From NCBI GenBank assembly GCA_013407085.1, contig JACCGJ010026004.1:1-64000 (forward strand): a DNA stretch of 64,000 bases. The letters are read 5' to 3'. This document shows positions 56,001 through 64,000 of this stretch, piece after piece. The position numbers and the translations under genes are program-made. The DNA is from Atriophallophorus winterbourni (Eukaryota; Platyhelminthes; Trematoda; Plagiorchiida; Microphallidae). Below the pieces are notes generated by a model. The model was not told the origin of the DNA and made no database searches. It saw only the letters and a program-made list of their open reading frames with translations. Position 1 is the first letter of the stretch, and each line of letters begins with the position of its first letter.

Positions 56001-59000
56001 AGAAGGATATCTTTTTCTAGAAAGCAGCATGGCTACCTTATTAAATTTTGAACCCTCTAGACGTTTAGAAATTTGCTACAATTAATTTTCATTACATTCA
56101 TCCACTAAATTTGGACGCAGATTCTATTTAAAGCGCTTTTCTTATGTCGTATCTTGAAGCAATTATCCGCAAGTTATGCTTTTATTTTCTTGGAAATTCA
56201 CTCCGTTGGCTGGCTCAACATGGATACTCCGAACCGTTTCCAAACACTCCTTGTGTGTGTAATCGCTCGTGGAACTACTGACGCGGAACATCCAATTGTG
56301 CAACTCAAATGTTTTTGATCTGTTTTGCTGAAACCGTACACTTAATCGCACAGACAAATGTCTATCCGTCTGCACAGCGTCGTAAAATGCGTCCGTTTGA
56401 GGGCTTCAAAAGAAAAGCCGTTGTTATCGTACCTACAGATGAAGAATTCAGGCGCCGCATTGCCCAACGGGAAAAAGAGGAGGGCAAAGAAGTGCCTGAG
56501 ACGGCCGTACTTGAAATGAAAGGTAGTTGTTCTACTCTGCCCTGCGTGCGTGTGTGTTAATTAAACCCCACACAATCTCCTTGGTTCGTAATAGTAGATT
56601 GTTTCGATGTACACTGGTTTTTTCAGCTGTTGGACTTTTGTTCTGCTTGCAGATACCTCTGAATATTTCGCGATGCTTCCGTTTTTACTCTTATTTAAGC
56701 ATTTGTGGTCTTCACATATTTGCTTCGTTACGTCGTGTTCTACAGTAAATTGTGCGATTGAAGAATGTGAATTGTTTCATTTTAGATGGTGCAAGTTTAT
56801 CCCATCCTTCAGACACCTACCCGTTTTTGTTTTTCTATTGAGAAAGTGTCATCTCGTGTTCTAACGTATCATATGGTTTTCTCCTTAAGCTAATTTCGGG
56901 ATCCCCAAAGCCATTTCTGATGATCCTGATAGCGTATTCGATGAAGTGTTGTTCACTGAATTAGAAGCTGGTCCAGCGATGGATTTGGTTCGTACCTATA
57001 ACGAAGAGGGTCAAGCCAGTCGCCCGCCACCAGAAAAGCGTCAGCGGTGGAGTAACAGTCGGGATCGCAATGATTCGCGCAGTCGGAGTGACCGTGGTGG
57101 CGATTTCGGTCGAGGTAGACGCGATGACTTTAGGCGATCTCCAAATCGACGTGATGATCGTGGACGAAGAGATTACAGGTACGCTTGGTTTAGTTACCTT
57201 GCTTGTCTTGATGTGATAGCCTGCTCTCGAATTTGCCCACATTACATCTCTACACCTCGAAGATTGCATCACGTCTACATCAAATATTGATGTTTTTACA
57301 AAATAATTCTTATGTTAAAAAAGTAACTAGTTAGGCTACATTTGTCAGATGTAAAATCTAGATCCACTTGTTCAACACCTCGTACTCGGTGTATGCATTA
57401 ATTTAAAACAAATGATGGTGAGCCGATAAATATTTGTCAATGCAAAAAAAACAAAAAGAAAATACACAAAAGGGATGCTCACTACATAAAGACAGGATGC
57501 AATAAAAACTAATGAATCAGCTGTAAATAATTAGCATGTTCTCAATGCGTCGGAAGACCTATCTCACCCCTGCTTTGGAAACCCTAACGTGATTTTAGGC
57601 AACGAAATAAAATAATTCGCTGAAGTTAGCCCAACCAAATCTTTCAAGGCTAAACCGCATGACAGACATTTCCACCTGCACTATAATTACCAAAAAAGTT
57701 CACGAGTTGATATTTATCTGGATGTTGCCCATTAGTTTTATCCGTCAATGAATGAAAGCACAAGCCTGATCCAGGCAAAGTGCCGTACAGTCAGAGACTG
57801 CTAAGATACTGTCAGGTTGCCAAGGCCTAGACAGATATGAGAAAGAAAATTGTACGTCAATATCCAGAAAAAGTAGCAATGCAATATTAACGTTGACCCT
57901 TTGTGGCCATTAATTTAGCACCCTTGTAAGCTTCAACTAAATGGTGCACATTTGTATTTCCACGCATAAGCAGTGAAAATCCGGATTTTTGAACTCTAAA
58001 GTTGTGCTCGTGTTATTTTGCTTACTGTATGCTTCAATAATGACTTCAATACGAATTATTTTTCTCGTTTCAGAGGTGGTTATAATGCTTCACGTGACCG
58101 CAGTCGCGACCGCTATGACCGAGGTAAGGACTAGTCCATCGAGGTGTTTCGAAAATTTTTATCGGTTACCACTAATGTTTATATATCCGCACTTAGGTCG
58201 TGACCAAGATGCTTACAGCCGTTCTCCAAACGATCGTTTCCGAGGTTCCGAAGGTCGTTTTCCTGGACCCCGTGGCGGATTTCGTGGGATGGGTCCACGG
58301 GGTGGATTCGGTGCTCCCTTTGGAGGCCCGCCATATGGTGCTCCTGGTGGTATGCCGCCGATGCGACGAGGCGGCCGAGGTGGCGGTCAAATGCCTGACG
58401 CCATGGGTCGGGGATATGGTTTCGAAGGTGCGCCCCCCGAAGCTCGTGGTCCAAGAGGCCGCGGGGGCAGTGAAGTTAGTAGTTTCCGTCCTGGTGACAT
58501 GGACACTCCTTATGCCGTTGATTCAATGTATGGATCTGCTCCCCCTGGCCGGTACGACGCGATGCCTGACAGTTCAGGCGCACAGCAAGGTAATTTGAAC
58601 ATTGTCAAGCGTTCATTGATTTTACGCGATGTGAAAGTATCGATTGAAATTAAAACGGGCAATCTGATACAACCAAATTTGAGTAGTTTGAAATTGCTTC
58701 CCGCGTTTCTGTTCTGTTATAATATATAAGCGTTTCTTCGCAGAACTCTATATATATTTACGAGCCACTGAATTGTTCACACAATTTAGTTTGATCCTGC
58801 TGGTATGCCCTCTGAACAGTTTTTCCAACTACATCGTTATGGACCCGGTTGTCTCTATCACATCTTCACTTTTATAAATTGTTAAGCGATAATTTTGGCA
58901 GGCCACATCCCGCACCTGCAATTCTTTTGTCAACGATTACGTCTCGCAAACGTTCCGTGGTAGTGTTGCATTAGACATCTTGGAGTGTTTGCTTAGCCTC

Positions 59001-61437
59001 GAGTGGAGTGACTAGGAAAGCTTGTTCTGATGCATGGTAGTGAAAACCGCAAGGAAGCTGTCGTGCTGATGTTCTACTCCTTGACTAAATTTGAATGAAT
59101 GCCTGTTTCGTTCGAGGTGTAGGGACATCCCATTTTGATCGTGCTTACTATTCTATAAAATCTGTAGCTGTTCAAGCCCCTCAGCTTTCCCCATCTTGTT
59201 TTTATTTTTATTATAGCAGTTAAGGATCCGGTTCATGCTACCGGTGTAGCGCTGACCCTGACGATAATCACAATCGTCCACTGTATTGCAGACGGACAGT
59301 TTATCGCTATTTTCTTATCGCTTTGCTCGGCCCAAAGCTTGTAGATTTTACATGTGTCGTGATTGCCACTGTTTGACTCTGACAAAAGTATCTCAATATG
59401 TACGAGAACTGACATCAAAACGGTTGTTTTCGCTAGTGGTATATGTGCTTCGCATGATAGCGATGGATGAATCGATGGTCAAATAACACGTAAATGTTCT
59501 GACGGGTACTGATACTTCATTCATCTGCGTAGAATTCGTCCACTGCACATCACTTCTCCCTCACGTCATATGAACTGGTGTAGTACGGAAAGCTCGGATA
59601 GTGTCTGCAATTTTTAATAAAGCGAACGAAAAGTGTGAGAATGAAATGACAACAGCAGGAGATCATTTTCGGCACATTTTATGTTATAATGGTAGAATAA
59701 AATGTTATGTTACGTTTGGAATCAGCTAGTCTTACAGTCTCACGGTACTTTCAGGCCGATCTATTTATTGACTCATTCTATTTAAACTACTTTAACTTTT
59801 GCCTTATCAGGCGGCTATCGTGGTGGATTTGGTACAGCGCCAGCTCGAGGAGCTTTTGGTGGTGCTCCTGATAGAGGGTTCGGACGGATGGGTGTTCGTG
59901 GAGGTCGTGGTAGTGGTGCCCCTTCAGACCGCAGCGTTGGCCCACCTGATCGTGGCGGTCGTGGTGCATCCTATGGTCCTGGGAAACGTGCTGGTGGCTC
60001 TTATTCGGAACAAGATGCTCCTGGTGGATATCCTATGGCTAGCGGGCGTTCGCAGCAGTTCAATAACTATCCTCCTAGTGGTCCTTCAGATACCTTCAAT
60101 TCTTCCGGTGTGGGTTATCCAGGAAACGTGGATCAATCCAACAGAAAGCGTAGCGCTCCTTCGTCATTTACTACGCAACCTCCAAAATCGTCCGGCGGTT
60201 TTTCTGGTACATACCAACGAAATGATTATAATCAGCCAAGTTATTCTGCTGAACCTTACACGAACCCACCTAACCCATACCCGCCCGCGAGCTACACAAA
60301 TCAAGAAGCATATGGAAGTTCCGCTGGAGCTGCCCGTGGTGCTCGTACTACGCGTGGTTCTGGTGCTATGCAAACAGGACAAAGTGGATATCCGACTGGA
60401 GATGGTTCAGCTGATATGCAATCAAGCGAAAGTGGCAGTCTCTATGCCTCAGGAACAGCTGCGATGTATGGAGACTCACGTGCAGCTGCTCAACCTCCAC
60501 GGCAATCGCGTTTTGATTCAAAACCAACTGCTCCAACACAATCGTATTCTAACTACACTCAAAGTGGTTACCAAGATGCGTATGGCGGGACTGCTGGCGC
60601 ATACGGCGGTGATACAGCTGCACCTCAATCAAATGCTCCCAGACCCGGTCGCAGTCGTTTCGATGCTGCTCCCGTTTCTAGTGCTTCTCAATCCAATCAA
60701 CCGACGCAGGCTGCGCAACAAACACAACAGATGGGAGTAAGTCATTATGTCATGATGCCATTTTCTGTTATTAGCAAGTTTCCTTGCTATGTAATAACCC
60801 ATCCTTGCCCTGATTTTCTAACACTATGTTTTCATTTCAGCAGCAACCTCAAACATATGGCTACGGATACCCTCCTCAGGGTTCGAAATCTGTTCCTAGT
60901 GCTACTTCACAAACTGCATCTCAACAAAGTTACAATTATAACTATGGTTATCCTGCGGGATATGGTGCGTCTAGTTATGGTGCCCAAAGCAACCAACCGG
61001 CTGCAACAAATAGACCTGCCACTACCAGCGGAACAGCAATCAGTAGCGCTCCATCTTTGTACGCATCAGCCATTTCAGACAAAACACAAATGAATGTTAC
61101 CCAAGCACCTGCTACGACAGCATCAGTGAACCCAACTGCTTCTACGGCTGCCGCTTCCTACGCTTCGTATTATGGATATGGAGCCGCATCGATGCCCCCG
61201 ACTACTCAGCCTCCACCTGCACAATACGGTTCCTGGCCACAGACTGGAGCCACTGCAAACATGGCCGCATCAGCAGCAGCGTATGCGAGTTACTATCCGG
61301 GTTATTCCGCTTATACTGGATACGCGGCTCCAACGGCACCGACTGCCATGCCGACCACACAAGCTTCAGCAACAACTACTCAACAACAACAACAACAAGC
61401 TATGCAAGCACAAGCGTATTACGGTTATCGTTCTTAA
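53089..61437 (+). CDS. hnRNP U-like protein (SAP-SPRY-P-loop-RGG), complete 12-exon gene
   Basis: Exons: 53089-53313, 53345-53725, 53755-53988, 54021-54216, 55420-55634, 55701-55829, 56354-56522, 56890-57178, 58074-58123, 58197-58589, 59811-60736 and 60841-61437. They join in phase to 1267 aa, against about 800-860 aa for human HNRNPU/HNRNPUL1. The domains are SAP (residues 6-42, [20 protein letters not shown]), an RS-like basic stretch, and SPRY (about 160-345, with THVVRIGWS and [12 protein letters not shown]). Next is a P-loop kinase-like domain with Walker A GLPGSGKS (382-389) and the family signature [16 protein letters not shown] across exons 6-7. RGG/RS repeats (about 560-800) and a Q/Y/G/S/A-rich tail complete the protein. 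hnRNP U proteins are nuclear RNA- and chromatin-binding scaffolds. The start at 53089 sits in CCGCCATG; an in-frame ATG at 53104 is the alternative. Introns 1-3 are 31, 29 and 32 nt. Confidence 0.93.
53441..53500 (+). repeat. Perfect 30-bp tandem duplication in hnRNP U-like exon 2
   Basis: 53441-53470 and 53471-53500 are identical. Each unit encodes [10 protein letters not shown], extending the RS-like basic segment by ten residues without a frame change. Confidence 0.97.
54262..54390 (+). repeat. Second copy of the 30178-30397 repeat family (intron 4)
   Basis: ATGAAGCACATGTCTGGAG, GTGCCAAGCAGGAAAAG and CTTGTTTTTGTAGTTTCACT GCATGC match the copy at 30178-30397. Confidence 0.6.
54510..54632 (+). 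repeat. SINE-A copy, diverged (intron 4)
   Basis: ATCACAAGTCTGATCCTGGC, AAGGTACTGTCAGGTTGG and CAGTCAGACCGCATC match the family. Confidence 0.65.
55048..55170 (+). repeat. SINE-A copy, very diverged (intron 4)
   Basis: CATCACAGACTGTTCATGGG, CTGACTCCGACGTTTTTCAAGC and CAGCTCAGTAGCGGTGG are recognisable. The 3' part is weak. Confidence 0.5.
57748..57845 (+). repeat. SINE-A copy, 5' half (intron 8)
   Basis: ATGAATGAAAGCACAAGCCTGATCC-type start, AAAGTGCCGTACAGTCAGAG and GCCTAGACAGATATGAG. It lies in the 895-nt intron 8. Confidence 0.82.
58964..59280 (+). mobile_element. RTE-2 3' UTR fragment (intron 10)
   Basis: TTGGAGTGTTTGCT, GAGTGACTAGGAAAGCTTGTT, CCGCAAGGAAGCTGTCGTG and CTACCGGTGTAGCGCTG match 3615-3920. 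It is 5'-truncated. Confidence 0.7.
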
Positions 61438-61574
61438 ATTCGTAGTTGTCCATTTAAATACCCATTGGCCTCATCGTGCTTTTTCATGTTTTTGTTGCAC
61501 TTGACTCTCATTGATGTGCACAAATATAATTGTTGTATTATGAGTGTATTTTACAGCACATACAATCGTTTTCT

Positions 61575-61820
61575 TCACAACTTGTTTAAAGATCTGAAAT
61601 AAATTGGTGGAGCGTCAGTCGTACCGCGCCATCCCATCAATTGCCACTTGGTCAGATAAGAAGTCAAGTCGTTTTCAGGATCCCCTTGTTCGATACATAT
61701 TCTGTTTTGTTCTTGTCGGAACTGTTCCCAACGTGCATCGTCTGCGGTTGATGTGAGAAATCTTGTTTCATTACCAATCGCTGCTTCCAAGCGTCGCAGA
61801 TCACACCAGGTCCGATAATC
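61575..61820 (-). CDS. Terminal exon of an unidentified convergent gene
   Basis: An acceptor (ACAATTTTTCAG on the minus strand) precedes an 82-codon open stretch: DYRTWCDLRRLEAAIGNETR, FLTSTADDARWEQFRQEQNR, ICIEQGDPENDLTSYLTKWQ and LMGWRGTTDAPPIYFRSLNK L, then TGA at 61577-61575. Composition and the clean acceptor suggest a real last exon. I do not recognise the family. The upstream exons must lie to the right of 61821 and were not found within the next few hundred bases. Confidence 0.55.
   Translation of the reverse strand, partial: DYRTWCDLRRLEAAIGNETRFLTSTADDARWEQFRQEQNRICIEQGDPENDLTSYLTKWQLMGWRGTTDAPPIYFRSLNKL
61598..61603 (+). terminator. Probable polyadenylation signal of the hnRNP U-like gene
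   Basis: AATAAA lies 161 bp after the stop codon. It is inside the coding exon of the convergent gene at 61575-61820. No other canonical AATAAA was seen between 61438 and 61597. Confidence 0.45.
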
Positions 61821-62650
61821 CTGAAAAATTGTAGACTGAGTTATAAGGTTTAATGACACGCTGACTATGTTTGTTTCCACGTTGATAGTGTTTTTGGATT
61901 TTCATGGTTACGTTCACGAGAAGCAACAACAAAACCGGTTTTGTTCGTATATAACTCAAGTAGCACCATGAAAATAATTTATGCGGGTATGAAACGGATT
62001 ATTCTATTACCGACATCGGGTTGAAACCATACTAGACGAACGAAATGAGCGGCACCCTGTTGTGACCATCACCTTCGATTCGGTTGACGAGTCTTCTCTA
62101 AGAAACAGCGTCAAAAACGAAATCCCATCTAAGTGTCTCCATCATTAAAGGTAGCATCACTCGATGTGAAGCATTGCGAAAAACTCTTCTATTATGCTGT
62201 AGAATTTTTTCATTATATCAATAAAAACGGTAGAGTAGTTCCCTGCTTCCAACATTTCTTTTCGCTCTTTCACGAAGAAGCCTGTTTTTAAGGTTTAGCC
62301 TCCATACTGACGTTTGGCCTTAGAAGTACAAAACTGCTTTATTCGTGTGCACGAGTTTTCAGAAATGTTAATTTAACCATCAAAATACTTCAAATACCTG
62401 TTAGGGTGAAGATCCAATGACAAAAATCAGTCGCCTTAGGTCCAACAAATAGCGGGCAAGGCAAAGGGCGAGATCATGGCTTTGCTTAGAATGATTTGTG
62501 TGCAGTAAGTGTATTATCGGACGAAATTTTTGACTAATTAAATCGTTAGAGCGTAAGTTTTCTGTCCAATGAAATCGTCGAATGCAATCTTTGGCACTCA
62601 GCTTTTTGCTGCTTCCCGCGAAAAGTGGAACGAAGTGTCCTATCCATTAG
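61821..62650. other. Intron/intergenic DNA, no feature recognised
   Basis: It ends in TCCTATCCATTAG, the acceptor of the next plus-strand exon. No exon is supported inside. Confidence 0.4.
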
Positions 62651-62817
62651 TATGCTGAATTGTATGCAAAGTCATTTCAATATCGAGAACTGGCCTTTCT
62701 ACTAAAAGCACTGCCGCCAGGTCGTGATGACACGTTTGCAGCATTTACGGAGCCTGACGTCCTCAAATATCAGACGTATTGGCATCCCAACTATCTGCTC
62801 ATGTACGGTTTATACTG
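62651..62817 (+). CDS. Internal exon of an unidentified plus-strand gene
   Basis: An acceptor CCATTAG at 62650 opens 167 nt reading YAELYAKSFQYRELAFLLKA LPPGRDDTFAAFTEPDVLKY QTYWHPNYLLMYGLY. It ends at TACTG before GTGATA (62818); without that splice the frame meets TGA within one codon. The opposite strand is closed by stops, so plus is the coding sense. The family is not recognised, and the link to the 63345-63575 exon is only a guess from proximity. Confidence 0.42.
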
Positions 62818-62847
62818 GTGATACTATTTGGCGTCAGGTTTGTAATA

Positions 62848-63045
62848 TGTATGTACGAATGAATGAAATCACAAGACTGATCCAGGAAAAGTGCCGCACA
62901 GTCGAGGACTGCCCGTGCGCTAAGATACTGTCAGGTAGCCCGGGCATAGACAGCTATTGGGAAGGAAAATAGCAATGGTAGTGAAACTCCAACGTCTGTC
63001 GATGGCAAACCATTTTTGCACGGTGTAAAATCGTGCCTACCTATC
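62848..63045 (+). repeat. SINE-A copy, near full length
   Basis: GTATGTACGAATGAATGAAATC, GAAAAGTGCCGCACAGTCGAG, TGGTAGTGAAACTCCAACG and GCACGGTGTAAAATCGTGCC. Confidence 0.8.
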
Positions 63046-63174
63046 CACGAGCTTGGTGAACATCCATTACCTAAGCTAAGCATTTGTTTAGGTCTGACAA
63101 ACCTGTGGTGGCTGTTTAATTGCAGCAATCACCGTTGTGGAATGAAATTCAAACCAAAACAACTGCGTATATAC

Positions 63175-63356
63175 ATAAGCTCTGCGGTGTAGGCCCCTAC
63201 TTCGGTGTAGGCAACCGGGTAGTATCATGCCTACGTTCAACGATGCCGATAACAACGCTTTGTACCCCCCTTCTCGCTTTGTACATCTCATTGTTTATGT
63301 TGAACGGCACTATATCTGTATCAGATTGCAAATATAATATAATAATAAGCTCTGCG
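63175..63356 (+). mobile_element. RP-T retroposon, 5'-truncated, with 12-bp target duplication
   Basis: ATAAGCTCTGCG is present at 63175-63186 and 63345-63356, so the insert is 63187-63344 (158 bp). It carries TTCGGTGTAGGCAACCGGG, TTGTACATCTCATTGTTTAT and CTGTATCAGATTGCAAATAT, ending in a TAATATAATA tail. It sits directly in front of the exon below. Confidence 0.88.
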
Positions 63357-63575
63357 ACACTACTTGGTATGCTGGCCAACCAAAGCGTCAGTGGTTTAAC
63401 GTCCAACTATTTGGTTCCGGGTGCTAATAAAAACTTGGTCAACGCTTTAGAATCGCAGATGAATTCAAAAAAAGCTCGGCTGCTTGTGGTTTTGTGCTGC
63501 ATCATACTGGTATATGTCTGCTACGAAAAATCTCTGATGTATCCGAAAGTGCACTATCGAACAATTCAACGTTGA
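63345..63575 (+). CDS. Terminal exon encoding a single-pass membrane segment, unidentified
   Basis: After the retroposon the frame reads SATLLGMLANQSVSGLTSNY LVPGANKNLVNALESQMNSK KARLLVVLCCIILVYVCYEK SLMYPKVHYRTIQR* (stop TGA at 63573-63575). ARLLVVLCCIILVYVCY is a clear transmembrane helix with a basic flank (KK). The AG of ATAAGCTCTGCG could have been the acceptor; after the retroposon insertion it exists in two copies. The exon start is therefore uncertain, and the gene family is not recognised. Confidence 0.45.
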   Translation: MSSATLLGMLANQSVSGLTSNYLVPGANKNLVNALESQMNSKKARLLVVLCCIILVYVCYEKSLMYPKVHYRTIQR

Positions 63576-64000
63576 GCTAGCGGGAGTCCGATTGTTAGTA
63601 ACCTCTTTTATCAAGGCTATTTCTGTCATCTAAACCTAATTATAAAACTGATGTATTTGATTAAGTGGTGTGCCGGGGCTGCATTACATTTGCCACAAAC
63701 CGATAATTTACGTTTTTTTTTAAAAATTCCACTGCCATTGATTAGTGCCAATCATTAGTCGCGTACTGCAGTTGGCATCTCACGGTCTTTACGCTACTTT
63801 GTCCCGATGATCCGATCTATTTGTTTCGAGAAGTGTGGTGTGATGATGGACAGATAACACAGCATTTCAAATCTCTTACCTGCATCCAGGCGTGGTTCAA
63901 ACTTTTCTCAACGGAGAACCGCTTTCGCAACCGGACTTGCAATAACCGTGTAATCAGATCAATAGCTGTGGAGAAAATTGTATTGTCAAATACGTTTAAC
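63576..64000. other. No feature recognised
   Basis: No supported exon or repeat from the families above. Confidence 0.4.

Noticed and set aside
59799..60740. A 313-codon open frame overlapping hnRNP U-like exon 11
   Set aside because: It is an out-of-frame shadow of the Gly/Ser/Tyr-rich coding exon. The frame at 59813-60736 joins its neighbours in phase and continues the RGG/YG composition.
1..64000. Bacterial-type features (operons, ribosome binding sites, CRISPR, IS elements, rRNA)
   Set aside because: Spliced genes and eukaryotic retroelements dominate. No regularly spaced direct-repeat array or prokaryotic signal was seen.

Overview
This is a eukaryotic window. It most resembles a digenean trematode (fluke) other than Schistosoma. 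The evidence is a moderate GC content, host genes whose 5' introns are only 29-41 nt long, and dense debris of CR1-like and RTE-like non-LTR retrotransposons. The species cannot be named from the sequence. Position 11991-12010 is an assembly gap (20 N).

Host genes are few. (1) 1257-4419 (+) is the 3' part of a FEZ/UNC-76-like kinesin adaptor gene. (2) 18418-25503 (-) is a complete six-exon TRUB2-like pseudouridine synthase (404 aa). Its first three introns are micro-introns, one of them probably GC-AG, and its last intron is 4.5 kb of repeats. (3) 53089-61437 (+) is a complete 12-exon hnRNP U-like gene (1267 aa: SAP, SPRY, P-loop kinase-like domain, RGG, then a very long low-complexity tail). 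(4) 61575-61820 (-) is the last exon of an unidentified gene that overlaps the 3' end of (3). (5) 62651-62817 and 63345-63575 (+) are exons of one or two unidentified genes, the last with a transmembrane helix. Exon phases in (1)-(3) chain without a break.

The rest is transposon-derived. At 4.4-18 kb a 3.49-kb block (5559-9051) is repeated almost exactly at 12011-15495, and the second copy starts at the gap. At 16306-18013 lies a Mutator-like DNA transposon with a 9-bp target duplication, long inverted ends and a decayed transposase. A partly inverted retroposon is nested inside it, flanked by its own 13-bp duplication. From 25.5 to 52.9 kb the window is a graveyard of mostly minus-strand CR1-like elements. 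Nested in it are a 2.5-kb RTE element with a perfect 20-bp target duplication (38293-40829), a plus-strand CR1-like element with a nearly intact reverse transcriptase (about 45230-47808), and a near-complete CR1-like copy (about 49090-52860). The 5' end of that last copy faces the hnRNP U-like gene.

I use local names for repeat families: RTE-1 (ORF ends in a Cys/His finger), RTE-2 (ORF ends CCQVE, followed by a common 3' UTR), RTE-3 (ORF ends EEIVAQK), SINE-R (short element sharing the RTE-3 3' end), SINE-A (about 200 bp, some 20 copies, starting with GTATG units), and RP-T (retroposon with the CCCTATAAAAAGCCA motif and a TAA-rich tail). Homology statements rest on recognising family motifs by eye, since no search could be run.
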